Assembly (NCBI RefSeq): GCF_001957135.1
Contig: NZ_MPHK01000007.1
Span: forward strand, 152,175-216,174
Direction of reading: 5' to 3'
Length of the DNA stretch: 64,000 bases
Origin: Shewanella sp. UCD-KL21
GTDB taxonomy: Bacteria; Pseudomonadota; Gammaproteobacteria; Enterobacterales; Shewanellaceae
The translations under genes and the position numbers were made by a program. Below, piece after piece: positions 26,444 through 36,607 of this stretch. Under the pieces are notes generated by a model. That model was not told the origin of the DNA. It saw nothing but the letters and a program-made list of their open reading frames with translations, and made no database searches. Positions within the stretch are counted from its first letter, which is position 1. Each line of letters opens with the position of its first letter.

Positions 26444-26944
26444 ATGGCTAAATCAAACAACTTAAACGCAATTGAAATGCAGTGTTTACGGTTATCTTTA
26501 GGGTTAACGGTTGAGCAAATTGCTGAGTTAACTAAAAGCACCCCTGAAGCGGTCATCGCTTGGGAAGCCGGCGAAACTGAAGCGCCAGTGGTTGCACAAA
26601 AGAAATTGCTTGAAATTGAAGACACCATTGAAATGCAAGTGCTTAACACCACTGACGGTATCGAAGCGCTATTTAAAACTGAGCCTAAGCGCCGTTTAGC
26701 CTTTGTGGTTTACCCAACTCAAGCTATTTACACTCAGTACAATCCTGAGTTTTTAAGCTCACTGCCTTACACTGAGCTTTATAATACTGCGGCGTGGCGC
26801 ATCAAAAAAGAATGCCAAATCGTACTTGATGTTGAAGTCAGCTTAGTGGCCTTAGAAGTGGAAAGTTACAAATCATTCCGTGCTGACAAAGGCATGAGTG
26901 AAAGCCGTGAGAGCCGCGCAAAATGGGCAGCAGCTCAACTTTAA
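26444..26944 (+). CDS. HTH-domain protein of YdiL/DUF4447 type
   Basis: A 166-residue protein. Residues 8-62 form a helix-turn-helix similar to E. coli YdiL and Cro/[22 protein letters not shown], then [15 protein letters not shown] with the conserved W-E-xG. The C-terminal 100 residues are of unknown function ([20 protein letters not shown]). AGGAAAC precedes the ATG. Operators and targets are unknown; it is followed by a clear terminator. Confidence 0.75.
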   Translation: MAKSNNLNAIEMQCLRLSLGLTVEQIAELTKSTPEAVIAWEAGETEAPVVAQKKLLEIEDTIEMQVLNTTDGIEALFKTEPKRRLAFVVYPTQAIYTQYNPEFLSSLPYTELYNTAAWRIKKECQIVLDVEVSLVALEVESYKSFRADKGMSESRESRAKWAAAQL

Positions 26945-26977
26945 GTGCTTATTCGAGCACTTTATCTGCATTAAAAT

Positions 26978-27003
26978 GGGAAGCCTCTGGCTTCCCTTTT
27001 TAT
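26978..27003 (+). terminator. Terminator after the HTH gene
   Basis: GGGAAGCC / GGCTTCCC with a TCT loop followed by TTTTTATT. Confidence 0.87.
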
Positions 27004-27079
27004 TGGTGACTTTTAGCGCCCGTTTTATCGGTGTTGCGATAGTGACATCAAGCTAATTAAATAAAACTATTCAACCAAG

Positions 27080-27126
27080 CTCACTCAATCAACTCACTCA
27101 ATCAACTCGCTCAATCAACACGCTCA
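27080..27126. repeat. 13-bp tandem repeats (CTCACTCAATCAA)
   Basis: Three full copies and a partial fourth of CTCACTCAATCAA (variants CTCGCTCAATCAA and CACGCTCAAG) run into the 3' end of the GST gene. Simple tandem repeat; no function inferred. Confidence 0.75.
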
Positions 27127-27130
27127 AGTG

Positions 27131-27769
27131 TTACTCACTTTGGGCCGCCGCTTTGGCCGCTGCTGACTTTTTAAGTGCTGCTGCTAAACTCGGGCTTTGT
27201 TGTAAACGATCACGATAAGCGGCGAGTTTAGGCGGAATGGTTTGCTCAAACATAGTGGCCCACAATAACGTTTGCGCCAATAAAATATCGGCAATGGTTA
27301 ACTCGCTGCCACAAAGGTAGCCTGATCCTGGTACCCATAATTCAGCAATAGCGGCAGCACGATTAAACTCAAACTTTGCCACTGGCAACATGGCACCTAA
27401 ACGCTGATCTTCTGGTAAAGCAAAGCGGTGCTTACCCATACTCCATAAAGGCTGCTCTAATTCACATATGATAAAGCTAACCCATTGATGGTGTTTTGCT
27501 GACGCAGCGCTGCCAGGCACAGGTAAAAATCGGCCATTACCGTACTTTTCAGCCAAATATTGTAAAATAGCGGCTGACTCAGTTAATACCAACTCGCCAT
27601 CGGTAATCACGGGCATTTTGCCACTGGGATTTAAGGCCAAATAGGCTTCAGCGCGGTTATCGCCTTTTGAAAAATCCACAAAGGAAAACTGCCACTCAAT
27701 GGCTAATTCTTCCAATAGCCATGAAACCCGCAGTGCCCTGCTTTGGGGCGTGCCATACAAAGTAATCAT
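27131..27769 (-). CDS. Glutathione S-transferase family protein
   Basis: A 212-residue cytosolic GST. The N-terminal thioredoxin-like domain (1-80) has TPQSRALRVSWLLEEL, the cis-Pro segment GKMPVITDGELVLTESAAIL and the glutathione-binding Glu-Ser. The all-helical C-terminal domain includes LCGSELTIADILLAQTLLW (the N-capping box). The C terminus is Ala/Lys-rich (KKSAAAKAAAQSE). The substrate is unknown. Possibly monocistronic. Confidence 0.9.
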   Translation of the reverse strand: MITLYGTPQSRALRVSWLLEELAIEWQFSFVDFSKGDNRAEAYLALNPSGKMPVITDGELVLTESAAILQYLAEKYGNGRFLPVPGSAASAKHHQWVSFIICELEQPLWSMGKHRFALPEDQRLGAMLPVAKFEFNRAAAIAELWVPGSGYLCGSELTIADILLAQTLLWATMFEQTIPPKLAAYRDRLQQSPSLAAALKKSAAAKAAAQSE

Positions 27770-27810
27770 AATCTGTCCCTGCTTGATAAAGTAAGCTAAT
27801 AACTGCCATA

Positions 27811-27831
27811 AAAAAGCGGCTTGCGCCGCTT
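27811..27831 (-). terminator. Terminator of the TonB-dependent receptor gene
   Basis: AAGCGGC / GCCGCTT with a four-base loop, followed on the minus strand by TTTTTTA, 34 bases past the stop codon. Confidence 0.85.
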
Positions 27832-27864
27832 GCTATTTATGCTGTAAACATTAGCCTAGTTTTA

Positions 27865-30471
27865 TTAAAACTGGTAGCTAACTTTACCGTACCATAAGGC
27901 GCCAATGGCTGAATGAGTTGCTTGATCGTAACCCATGAAATCAGCAGCACTAAATGGTGGCTCTTCATTAAACACGTTATTAGCACCCACAGTCAGTGAC
28001 CAATGGTCAAAGCCAATATAAGTGACATTTAAATCCAAGGTAAGCATTGAATCAATTTGACCTGTGGCACCTGCATCAACATTATCAGTGTACTCACCAA
28101 TGTAGTTTAAGCGCGCGCTGGTTTGCCAGTCGGTATAACCCCAATCCATACCACCAATCCAGCGATATTCAGGATGTTGATACTCGCCCGCTAACTCACG
28201 CGTTGAACCGTCTTCACGAACTTGATCAAAGCTATTAACCCAAGTCAGGTTATAGCTAAAGCCAAACTCACCAGCAGAGTCGGTATTCAATACATATTTG
28301 ACATCAAAATCGACACCGTCTGTAGATTGACTACCTAAGTTGCCAAATTGGTCATAAATTTCAATGATGCGCCCAGGGACATTCGTCGATGAAGGTTCAC
28401 GCTTAACCACACTGGCATTATCACCTTGGGTATCGACTAAGTATTGGGTATCAGAGGTGATCAAACCATCTTGATCGTAATTCCAGTAATCCACCCCGAC
28501 ACTTAAGCCATCAGTGATCTCCCAAACACCGCCCACGTTATATGAAGTCGACTCTTCAGGTTGTAAATTAGGGTTACCAGAAAATATCACCGTACGCTCT
28601 TGGGCGGTACAATCTTCTTCTAAGCCTGTTAATGGACAACGTGTTGTATCCACTAAACCCGGTGACTCCTGAGAAGGACCCAAACCTAATTGCACCAATG
28701 ATGGCGCTCTAAACGCTTCGCCCCAACTGGCGCGTAGTGTGAGGTTATCTAACGGCGTATAACGCAGCGCTATTTTAGGGTTAGTGGTATCACCAAAGTC
28801 GCTGTAATCTTCATAACGCAGCGCTAATTGCGCTTCTAAACGCTCAAAAATCGGTACGGCTAACTCAATGAACAATGAAGTTTGATCGCGCTCGCCTGCC
28901 GCTTCTGTGGCTTCAGTACCAAAAATTTCACCACGCTTAAACAGCTCATCAGGGTTATCTGACAATGACTCTTCACGGTACTCAAAACCGACCGCCATGG
29001 CTAAACTGCCCGCAGGCATCTCCATTAAGTCGCCACTGATTTTACCGTCAAAAGCATTGGTGGTTGATTTACCACTACGAGTAGTATTAACACTGATATC
29101 ATCAATCACAGTGCCTTGCTGAGTCGTCGCTAACGGGTTAAACGCGCCTGAGTTAATGGCCTCTTGTAAACGCGGCGTCCACACAAAACCTTGCTCACCA
29201 AACTCAAGGTTACGGTTATAAGAATAGGTATAAGCTAATTCCCATTCCCAGTCTGACAACATACCATTTAAGCCTAACACCACACGGGCGCTATCTGATT
29301 CTGATGATTTTTGTCGCGGCCCAGTTTCAGTTAAACGGCGGCGCATAGTTAAGTCTTCACCGGGGAATGGATTAATAGCAGCGCCACTGGTAAACAGTGG
29401 GTTATCGTTGAGCATGTAAAACTCACCAAAAGATGGGCTAGCGGCGCCTTTAATCACACTTTCATTATGCTGATACATAAGCTCAGCAAATAGACTTAAA
29501 TCATCATTAAATTCATAGTTTTGAAATACTGATAAGCCCATGCGGCTCGACTCTGGCACTGAGGTCATTTCTGGCGCGTAATCATAGCGGCAGTAACTGC
29601 CTTTAACGCTATCAGCAGGACAATTTACATCTGGGGTCCAGCCAAACAAGTCTGATTTAGGGGTGATTGAGCCGTCCATGCCTATGGTCGCAGGAATGTA
29701 TGAACCTGGGTTACCCGCAGACGATCTAAAATCACTGCCGCCATTAGCGGTTTGATCTGCTGAACGTGAATAATCACGATCGGCAAATAAGGTTTCACGC
29801 TCTTTAAAATAATCAAAAATTACTGTGGTATGAGACTTACCATTAGCCGCTTCTGTGCCCCACAAAATGGAGCCTGCTTGCTGACCGCCGCCATCTTCAA
29901 CGGTTTCAGCAATCTTGCCGTTAACCTCAAAGCCTTCGAAGTCTTTTTTCATGATGATGTTAATCACACCAGCAATCGCGTCAGAGCCATAGGTTGCAGA
30001 AGCGCCATCTTTAACAATATCAATTCGCTTAACTGCTGAAATCGGGATTGAGTTAATATCAACAAAGGCAGTATCAATGGATTTTGCAAATGACGATACC
30101 GCAATACGGCGGCCATTTAACAATACCAAGGTGGCATCAGCGCCTAAACCGCGCAGTGATACTGCAGCGCCACCATTGGCAGTATCATCTGAGTTATTAC
30201 CTTGGGTTGAGAAAGTACCACTACCGGATACCGGTAATTTACTCAGTAGCTGAGAAATATCTTGCGCCCCAGAACGGGCAATATCTTCAGCACTTAACAC
30301 CGTCATCGGTGAGGCGCCTTCAAGATCGGTGCGTTTAATATGGGTACCAGTGACTTCAATGCGTTCGACTTCGGGTTCGGCTGCAAAAGCGGTCTGGGTT
30401 AAAAGCGTTGGGGTGAGCATAAGTGATACAGCAGTAGCGCAAGCGCTCCGCCAGAATTGAGGTCGTGACAT
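27865..30471 (-). CDS. TonB-dependent outer-membrane receptor
   Basis: The 868-residue protein has a signal peptide (residues 1-30, ending TAFAAE). A TonB box-like VERIEVTGTHIKR is followed by the plug domain (about 50-180: SPMTVLSAEDIARSG, SLRGLGADATLVLLNGRR, IDIVKDGASATYGSDAIAGV) and then the beta barrel. The C terminus ends in the aromatic WYGKVSYQF needed for BAM insertion. The sequence is typical of the large Shewanella family with an iron-independent style of plug; the substrate cannot be read from sequence. A NRAMP-like gene is divergent to it. Confidence 0.93.
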   Translation of the reverse strand: MSRPQFWRSACATAVSLMLTPTLLTQTAFAAEPEVERIEVTGTHIKRTDLEGASPMTVLSAEDIARSGAQDISQLLSKLPVSGSGTFSTQGNNSDDTANGGAAVSLRGLGADATLVLLNGRRIAVSSFAKSIDTAFVDINSIPISAVKRIDIVKDGASATYGSDAIAGVINIIMKKDFEGFEVNGKIAETVEDGGGQQAGSILWGTEAANGKSHTTVIFDYFKERETLFADRDYSRSADQTANGGSDFRSSAGNPGSYIPATIGMDGSITPKSDLFGWTPDVNCPADSVKGSYCRYDYAPEMTSVPESSRMGLSVFQNYEFNDDLSLFAELMYQHNESVIKGAASPSFGEFYMLNDNPLFTSGAAINPFPGEDLTMRRRLTETGPRQKSSESDSARVVLGLNGMLSDWEWELAYTYSYNRNLEFGEQGFVWTPRLQEAINSGAFNPLATTQQGTVIDDISVNTTRSGKSTTNAFDGKISGDLMEMPAGSLAMAVGFEYREESLSDNPDELFKRGEIFGTEATEAAGERDQTSLFIELAVPIFERLEAQLALRYEDYSDFGDTTNPKIALRYTPLDNLTLRASWGEAFRAPSLVQLGLGPSQESPGLVDTTRCPLTGLEEDCTAQERTVIFSGNPNLQPEESTSYNVGGVWEITDGLSVGVDYWNYDQDGLITSDTQYLVDTQGDNASVVKREPSSTNVPGRIIEIYDQFGNLGSQSTDGVDFDVKYVLNTDSAGEFGFSYNLTWVNSFDQVREDGSTRELAGEYQHPEYRWIGGMDWGYTDWQTSARLNYIGEYTDNVDAGATGQIDSMLTLDLNVTYIGFDHWSLTVGANNVFNEEPPFSAADFMGYDQATHSAIGALWYGKVSYQF

Positions 30472-30787
30472 AATTATCCCTAATTTAAAATATTTAATTG
30501 GTTAGACTCAACATCATTTTTAAGTCTGGTTTAGCTGAACTCTTTCGATTGAGTTTCTAATAACGCGCCGTACATTAGTACTTCGCAATACACTAACCTA
30601 TGTAATTCCCACAGGATGTCAACGATTGTTTTTTGGACAAATGTAACAAATCGTACCAGCAAGCCATTAATTTGCTATATTCAAATATTGATAAAATGTG
30701 CCATAGTCATTATCAATTTAAACAATGAGATAGTGTGCTAAGCAGCTATTTCATGTCAGTGCTACTGCACAAAAAATAACGAGATAA
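30472..30787. other. Divergent promoter region (TonB receptor / NRAMP-like gene)
   Basis: No gene in 316 bases. It contains an imperfect inverted repeat, ACGATTGTT at about 30619 and AACAAATCGT at about 30646, that could be a shared operator. No Fur-like site is evident. Confidence 0.4.
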
Positions 30788-32053
30788 ATGATGACAACAG
30801 CCCCTCCTGCAGCAAGCAGCACTAGTCGATTTACTACCCTCTTTGCGAGCCTAGGGCCGGGGATTTTAATGGCTGCGGCGGCCATCGGCGCATCTCACTT
30901 AGTGGCGTCAACTCGTGCGGGCGCCGAGTTTGGTTGGCAATTAGCTTGGGTTGTGTTGGCAGTTAACTTGCTCAAATATCCTTTTTTTGCCGCAGGCGCT
31001 CGTTATACCGCCGCCACCAACGAAAGTTTACTTCATGGCTATTTAAAACAAGGCCGTGGCTACCTGCTGATGTTTACCAGTTTAAATACCATTGCCGCTA
31101 TCGCCAGTACTGCCGGTGTGTGCATGTTAACCGCAGCAATGCTAACCCAGTTTGTGCCACTGCCCATTGATGTACTGGCTTTTTTGGTATTAGTCAGCTC
31201 GCTGGCATTATTGACCCTCGGTCATTATCAGTTACTCGATAAGTTCACTAAAGTCATCATGCTAGCCCTGACCTTAACCACGCTAATTGCTGTGACATTA
31301 GCTTTTAAACACTCTGCGGCAACAGTTGCAACTGTGACCAGTGAATCACCTTGGCAATGGGCTTATGTGGGTTTTTTAGTGGCAATGATGGGCTGGATGC
31401 CTGCGCCAATTGAAGTCAGTGCGTGGAATTCATTATGGTTAATCGAGAAGAAAAAAACACAAACCGTTACCAGTAAACAAGCCATTTTTGACTTTAACTT
31501 AGGCTTTATTGTCACCGCTATTTTAGCGATTGTGTTTCTTGCGCTAGGGGCGCTGGTCATGCATGGCAGTGGTGAGCAGTTTGCCAGCTCTGGGGCTAAA
31601 TTTGCCAGCCAGCTAATCGATTTATACAGCGATGTTATGGGCCAAGAAAGTCGTTATCTGATTGCCCTTGTCGCTTTTTTATGTATTTTCAGTACCACAG
31701 TAACCGTGATTGATGGTTACAGTAGAACCTTAGATATTGGCTGGCAGCTTTTAACCCATAAACAAGACTGCTCGGCACGATTAACCCGAGTGATGTTGCT
31801 GGTTTCCGGCTTCGCAATGGCATTAATTTGGTTCTTTAAAGGCGCCCTATTACCACTGCTTGAGTTTGTTATGACCCTAGCGTTTATGACTACGGTTATT
31901 TTTGCTTGGCTTAATTATCGCTTGATGACCAGTGACTCCTTAGCCCCAAAGCACCGCTATGGAATAAAAATGAAGATTTTATCTTGGTTTGGCCTAGCCT
32001 ATTTGCTTAGCTTTGCCGCAGTATTTATCTACTGGAAGTTATTCATGTCGTGA
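30788..32053 (+). CDS. NRAMP-family transporter lacking the canonical metal motif
   Basis: Inner-membrane protein of 421 residues with about eleven hydrophobic segments. The NRAMP pattern is recognisable at SLGPGILMAAAAIGASHLVA and in TM6 (MMGWMPAPIEVSAWNSLW). However, the TM1 DPGN motif that coordinates Mn2+ or Fe2+ is absent, and the TM6 MPH triad reads MPAPIE. Known NRAMP relatives without these residues (NRMT group) carry Mg2+ or have other functions. It is divergent from a TonB receptor. Family secure; substrate open. Confidence 0.85.
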   Translation: MMTTAPPAASSTSRFTTLFASLGPGILMAAAAIGASHLVASTRAGAEFGWQLAWVVLAVNLLKYPFFAAGARYTAATNESLLHGYLKQGRGYLLMFTSLNTIAAIASTAGVCMLTAAMLTQFVPLPIDVLAFLVLVSSLALLTLGHYQLLDKFTKVIMLALTLTTLIAVTLAFKHSAATVATVTSESPWQWAYVGFLVAMMGWMPAPIEVSAWNSLWLIEKKKTQTVTSKQAIFDFNLGFIVTAILAIVFLALGALVMHGSGEQFASSGAKFASQLIDLYSDVMGQESRYLIALVAFLCIFSTTVTVIDGYSRTLDIGWQLLTHKQDCSARLTRVMLLVSGFAMALIWFFKGALLPLLEFVMTLAFMTTVIFAWLNYRLMTSDSLAPKHRYGIKMKILSWFGLAYLLSFAAVFIYWKLFMS

Positions 32054-32293
32054 TTTTTAACAGCTAATATAATCACTTAGAATAATAAGCTTTTAGGTTA
32101 TTAGCCGATAGCTGACAATAGCCACTCGGGCAGAATATATTTATCAGTAGATAAACTGACCTAATCGCCCTCAGTCAGGTATAATCACGGTTCAAATTTG
32201 TTTTAGTTGTTGCTGTAAGCTGTTTTCTAATAGCCTAAGCGACCCTCTTACATAAGCATTTACTATACAGCGCAGCCGCGCCCAGAGACCTTT

Positions 32294-32758
32294 ATGATTA
32301 ACAATGACATCCTTCGCCGCCTTCGTTTTGTGTTTGATTACTCAAATGCCAAAATGACTAAAATCTTCGCTCAAGCAAATGTTGAAGTCAGCAATGACGA
32401 AATCATTAGCTTATTAAAGAAAGAAGAGGAAGAAGGTTATAAAGCTTGTAATGACAAATTAATGTGTCAGTTTTTAGATGGCTTTATCATCGAAAAACGT
32501 GGTTTACGTGAAGGTAGTGAAGTGCCTGCACCGCTTAAAGATCTAACCAACAACTTAATTTTCAAAAAATTACGTATCGCATTAGAACTTCGTGAAGATG
32601 ACATTATTGAGCTGATTGGTTCTGCTGACTTGGCCATTGGTAAGTCTGAATTAGGCGCGTTATTCCGTAATCCTAGCCATAAAAACTACAAAACCTGTGG
32701 CGATCAGATTTTACGTAACTTCCTTAAAGGTTTATCACTTAAACATCGCGGAATGTAA
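32294..32758 (+). CDS. yehS: DUF1456 protein YehS
   Basis: A 154-residue cytoplasmic protein made of two similar units of about 70 residues: NNDILRRLRFVFDYSNAKM...KKEEEEGYKACNDKLMCQFLDG and NNLIFKKLRIALELREDDI...NPSHKNYKTCGDQILRNFLKG. This duplicated pattern is that of E. coli YehS. Function is unknown. Confidence 0.9.
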   Translation: MINNDILRRLRFVFDYSNAKMTKIFAQANVEVSNDEIISLLKKEEEEGYKACNDKLMCQFLDGFIIEKRGLREGSEVPAPLKDLTNNLIFKKLRIALELREDDIIELIGSADLAIGKSELGALFRNPSHKNYKTCGDQILRNFLKGLSLKHRGM

Positions 32759-32788
32759 TATTTCCCTGAGCGTTTAAGCTTCCTTATT

Positions 32789-32815
32789 AATGCACAGCTC
32801 AGGCTGTGCATTTTT
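32789..32815. terminator. Bidirectional terminator between yehS and the LRAT-like gene
   Basis: AATGCACAGC / GCTGTGCATT with loop TCAG, followed by TTTTT on the plus strand; convergent genes on both sides. Confidence 0.88.
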
Positions 32816-32822
32816 ATGCCTG

Positions 32823-33416
32823 CTAGTAAGGTTTATCTGGCAACGCCAGCTCATCCCAATAAATAGCTTGCTTAAAATGCTCAGCTAAACGCTGATTAAG
32901 CTTATCAAAGTTTGAAATCGGCAATTCTTGACCGCTAATACAAGACCATACAAACCGATGACAGTTATTATTAAATAGCTCATAGTTTCGGTATTGAAAT
33001 AAAGATTGCTGCGCCCTTGCTAGCGCCTCAGGAGCAACAAGGGGTTGATGAAGATGATTACAGGCTTGAAAAATCCGGCTGCCGCTGCGGCTTTTTAAAA
33101 AGCGCGCCGACGAAATAGGTCTCACGAGGCCGCTGCCATGTAACTCCACCAAACTATTATCCCCAAGCCACACACCTGTATGTTCGATAACCCCAAATAC
33201 AAAGCAGCACACAATGGCACCAGGAGCGGGGCTGACCTTGACCTTATTATGATGCAATATACTAGGCTGTAATGGGCTGATATTGTTGTCATCAGGCACA
33301 GCTGGCGCACGGCCTAAATAGCGTTGTCTATGGAGCGATTGTCGCTTTTTATGCTCGTCAGCCACCAGCATTGCAGTGATTGCTGCGCTGCCTATCAAGA
33401 TAAAAGGAACTGCCAT
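32823..33416 (-). CDS. LRAT-like (NlpC/P60 superfamily) membrane-anchored protein
   Basis: The 197-residue protein starts with a hydrophobic stretch (residues 4-19), likely a membrane anchor. The LRAT/NC catalytic pattern follows: IEHTGVWLGDN with His79, VELHGSG with His93, and NNNCHRFVW with Cys152. This Cys/His set is that of thiol acyltransferases and related papain-like NlpC/P60 enzymes such as LRAT, H-rev107 and bacterial NC proteins. Substrate and role are unknown. Next to yehS (convergent) and maeA (divergent). Confidence 0.75.
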   Translation of the reverse strand: MAVPFILIGSAAITAMLVADEHKKRQSLHRQRYLGRAPAVPDDNNISPLQPSILHHNKVKVSPAPGAIVCCFVFGVIEHTGVWLGDNSLVELHGSGLVRPISSARFLKSRSGSRIFQACNHLHQPLVAPEALARAQQSLFQYRNYELFNNNCHRFVWSCISGQELPISNFDKLNQRLAEHFKQAIYWDELALPDKPY

Positions 33417-33615
33417 AACACCTCAGTATGTAAAACACCCTAAAATCATCATGGCAGAACCGCGCTAAATTACGCCGCTAAAAATGTAACCAACTTTATC
33501 AAAATCACAGCTGATAGTGTGGATTATCTAAAACCTCGTAAACCCACCCACATGACTTTTAAGCCTTTACCATAAAGGCCAATAGCCAATGGCTAAAAAA
33601 ACATCAACAAAAATC

Positions 33616-33631
33616 TGTGATTAGCCTCACT
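33616..33631. promoter_or_regulatory. Possible CRP site upstream of maeA
   Basis: TGTGATTAGCCTCACT matches TGTGA-N6-TCACA at 9 of 10 half-site positions. It lies 150 bases upstream of the malic enzyme gene in a 364-base gap that otherwise shows nothing convincing. Confidence 0.45.
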
Positions 33632-33780
33632 TAACAGACCACAAAAAAATCAAGATGTGATAACCTGCACCGATAACAAGATACGTCTACGATTAACAAT
33701 AAAATTCTATTTATTAGATATAAATTAACTAACTGTAGATAAAAAATAACTGCATTACGTCACTGACAATAAGGTTTCCA

Positions 33781-35469
33781 ATGGACGAGAATAAACGCCC
33801 TCTCTATCTTCCTTTCGCAGGTCCAGCGATTCTTGAATCTCCTATGCTCAATAAAGGCACTGCTTTTAGCGAAGAAGAACGCATTTACTTTAACCTTGAA
33901 GGGCTTATCCCTTGGGTGGTTGAAACTATCGATGAGCAAGCATCGCGCGCTTATGATCAATATAAAAACTTTACTAACGATCTCGATAAGCATATTTACC
34001 TGCGTAATATTCAAGATACCAACGAAACCCTTTTTTATCGTTTAGTACGTAATCACATCAGCGAAATGATGCCGATCATCTACACCCCAACGGTAGGCTT
34101 AGCTTGTGAGCGTTTTTCTAAAAACTATCGCCGTAATCGTGGTCTGTTTATCTCGTATTCCAATAAAGACCGTATTGATGACATCCTCAATAACTCGACC
34201 CGTCATAAAGTAAAAGTCATTGTGGTAACCGATGGCGAGCGCATTTTAGGCTTAGGCGATCAAGGTATTGGTGGCATGGGGATCCCCATTGGTAAATTAT
34301 CTTTATATACCAGTTGTGGCGGGATCAGTCCGGCGTACTGCTTGGCGATCACCTTAGATGTTGGTACCGACAACCCTCATTTACTAGAAGACCCTATGTA
34401 TATGGGCTGGCGTCACCAGCGTATTGGGGGTGAAGAATACGCTGAATTTGTCGAAGAATTTATGCAAGCGGTTAATCGCCGCTGGCCTGAAGCATTAATC
34501 CAGTTTGAAGATTTTGCGCAAAAAAATGCCATGCCATTACTTGAGCGCTATAAAGATAGATTCTGTACCTTTAATGATGATATTCAAGGTACTGCTGCAG
34601 TGACTGTGGGTTCATTACTGGCCGCTTCTAAAGCCGCCAATACGCAATTAAGTCAGCAACGAGTGGCCTTTTTAGGCGCTGGTAGTGCCGGCTGTGGTAT
34701 TGCTGAAGCGATTGTGGCGCAAATGGTTGCTGAAGGTATTAGTGATGAGCAAGCCCGCTCACAAGTGTTTATGGTCGACCGCTGGGGACTGTTACTTGAT
34801 AACATGCCAACCCTGTTAGGCTTCCAGCAAAAGCTGGCACAAAAAACCGCTAACATCGAAAGCTGGGACGGATTTAGCGATCACATTTCATTATTGAATG
34901 TGGTTAATAATGCCAAGCCAACTGTGCTTATTGGTGTATCTGGTGCGCCGGGCTTATTTACCGAAGAAATTATCAAAGCCATGCACAGCCATTGCAAGCG
35001 CCCGATTGTATTCCCGCTATCGAATCCAACTAGCCGCGTTGAAGTAACGCCTAAAGACGTGCTGCATTGGACTAATGGTCAAGCACTTGTGGCCACCGGC
35101 AGTCCATTCGAACCGGTAGTGATTGACGAGCAAACCTTTGAAATTGCTCAATGTAATAATAGCTTTATCTTCCCCGGGATTGGTTTAGGGGTCTTAGCCT
35201 GTGGCGCCACCCGCGTATCTGATGAAATGCTGATGGCATCAAGTCGTGCGCTGGCAGAGTGCTCGCCCCTTGGGCAAAATGGCACCGGCTCATTACTGCC
35301 TAGACTGGAAGACATTCAGCAAGTGAGCAAATATATTGCTTTTGCAGTGGCTAAAAAAGCAATCGAGCAAGAATTAGCCCTACCTTGCCCAGATGAATTA
35401 CTGCAACAGCAAATTGAAAGTAATTTCTGGGAGCCTGAGTATCGCCGTTACAAACGCACCGCGTTCTAA
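33781..35469 (+). CDS. maeA: NAD-dependent malic enzyme
   Basis: Decarboxylates malate to pyruvate with NAD+. The 562-residue protein matches E. coli MaeA (SfcA, 565 residues). Motifs: [18 protein letters not shown] (substrate Tyr), [21 protein letters not shown], the divalent-metal ligands in FEDFAQKNA and FNDDIQGTA, the nucleotide loop [15 protein letters not shown] and [19 protein letters not shown] precedes the ATG. A strong terminator follows. Confidence 0.97.
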   Translation: MDENKRPLYLPFAGPAILESPMLNKGTAFSEEERIYFNLEGLIPWVVETIDEQASRAYDQYKNFTNDLDKHIYLRNIQDTNETLFYRLVRNHISEMMPIIYTPTVGLACERFSKNYRRNRGLFISYSNKDRIDDILNNSTRHKVKVIVVTDGERILGLGDQGIGGMGIPIGKLSLYTSCGGISPAYCLAITLDVGTDNPHLLEDPMYMGWRHQRIGGEEYAEFVEEFMQAVNRRWPEALIQFEDFAQKNAMPLLERYKDRFCTFNDDIQGTAAVTVGSLLAASKAANTQLSQQRVAFLGAGSAGCGIAEAIVAQMVAEGISDEQARSQVFMVDRWGLLLDNMPTLLGFQQKLAQKTANIESWDGFSDHISLLNVVNNAKPTVLIGVSGAPGLFTEEIIKAMHSHCKRPIVFPLSNPTSRVEVTPKDVLHWTNGQALVATGSPFEPVVIDEQTFEIAQCNNSFIFPGIGLGVLACGATRVSDEMLMASSRALAECSPLGQNGTGSLLPRLEDIQQVSKYIAFAVAKKAIEQELALPCPDELLQQQIESNFWEPEYRRYKRTAF

Positions 35470-35480
35470 GCGCAGCTGAA

Positions 35481-35512
35481 AAAAAAAGCAATGCCATGGC
35501 ATTGCTTTTTTT
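35481..35512. terminator. Terminator between maeA and the Dyp peroxidase gene
   Basis: Perfect palindrome of 32 bases, A7-GCAATGCC-GGCATTGC-T7, with T runs on both strands; serves both convergent genes. Confidence 0.93.
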
Positions 35513-35559
35513 ATTAGTCATTAACCTGCTGCTACAGCGGGTTAATTTGCTATTAGCCT

Positions 35560-36498
35560 TTAATCATTAGCAAACTTGGCTAAAAAATCTAACGAAGGCG
35601 CAAAGAATGACGAGCCGGTTAATGCTTTGGTAAATTGCATCAAATGATCATGATTACCATGGCCGTCACCATGCACCATACTGCGAAGCATTTCTTCAAA
35701 GTTGGTCGGCGTGCGACAGGTTGAAATAAACATTAACCCCTGCTCTTTAAGCGACCCAAATGGCATGCTCTGACGCAATATCTCCATTGAGTTACCTTGG
35801 GCATCTTTTAAATTAACTCGCTTAATATGACTGGTTAGCGGCTTATCTTCAGAAGCGTATTCGATATCATCTTGCTTGGTACGGCCGATAATATCTTCTT
35901 GTTTTTTATTAGGTAAACGATTCCATTTACTTAAGTTATGGGCATATTTCTGCACATGAACATAACTGCCGCCTTTAAAGCTAATATCATCATCAGCCAC
36001 TAAAGCCACTTGCTGACGATTACGCCCTTTCGGGTTTTCGGTGCCATCAACAAAACCAGTTAAGTCACGGCTATCCATAAAGCGGAAACCACGCTCTTCT
36101 TCAATCAGCTCAACTAAGCCTTCAAACATTTGGTTGATTTCATTGGCCACTAAATGAAGGATGTCATAACGATCGCAACGAATATGCACAAATAAATCAT
36201 ATTCAATGGCTGGCGCATCACGATTGCCTTCATGCATTGCAGGGAAAGGACGCAAATGCTTAGGACGTTGTTCACTATACAGTGCATCCCAATAGTTAGC
36301 GCCAATAGCGACAAAGCCATTAAAAGCACTATCTGCATATTGATCAGTGAGCTCATAGATATACTGAGCAACATTGGCTAAACAAGGGCGTAGTTGAGCT
36401 TCAACAGCGTCATTTGCATTAAACATCAAATAGACGCTATGCAAATTACCTTCGGCACAAACCCCTAACTGTTCGCGAGGCATATTCTGATTTTCCAT
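35560..36498 (-). CDS. Dyp-type heme peroxidase (TyrA-like)
   Basis: The 312-residue protein is very close to the Shewanella oneidensis Dyp peroxidase called TyrA. Start ATG 36498 gives the MENQNMPREQLGVCAEG N terminus; an upstream TTG is not needed. The peroxidase motif GFVDGTENP has Asp151. The heme-ligand His224 lies in LTSHIKRVN and the distal Arg242 in ILRQSM. It oxidises dyes and phenolics with H2O2; some relatives affect melanin formation. It lies 110 bases after an iron ABC operon on the same strand, possibly co-transcribed. Confidence 0.94.
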   Translation of the reverse strand: MENQNMPREQLGVCAEGNLHSVYLMFNANDAVEAQLRPCLANVAQYIYELTDQYADSAFNGFVAIGANYWDALYSEQRPKHLRPFPAMHEGNRDAPAIEYDLFVHIRCDRYDILHLVANEINQMFEGLVELIEEERGFRFMDSRDLTGFVDGTENPKGRNRQQVALVADDDISFKGGSYVHVQKYAHNLSKWNRLPNKKQEDIIGRTKQDDIEYASEDKPLTSHIKRVNLKDAQGNSMEILRQSMPFGSLKEQGLMFISTCRTPTNFEEMLRSMVHGDGHGNHDHLMQFTKALTGSSFFAPSLDFLAKFAND

Positions 36499-36607
36499 GT
36501 TGGAATCAATCACCTTTATCAAATATAAGAGAGCATAATTGTAAGGTAATTGAGCAATTAATTCCTTGTGCTCAAGCTCAATTTTTTAACAACTTTGATA
36601 CGCATCA

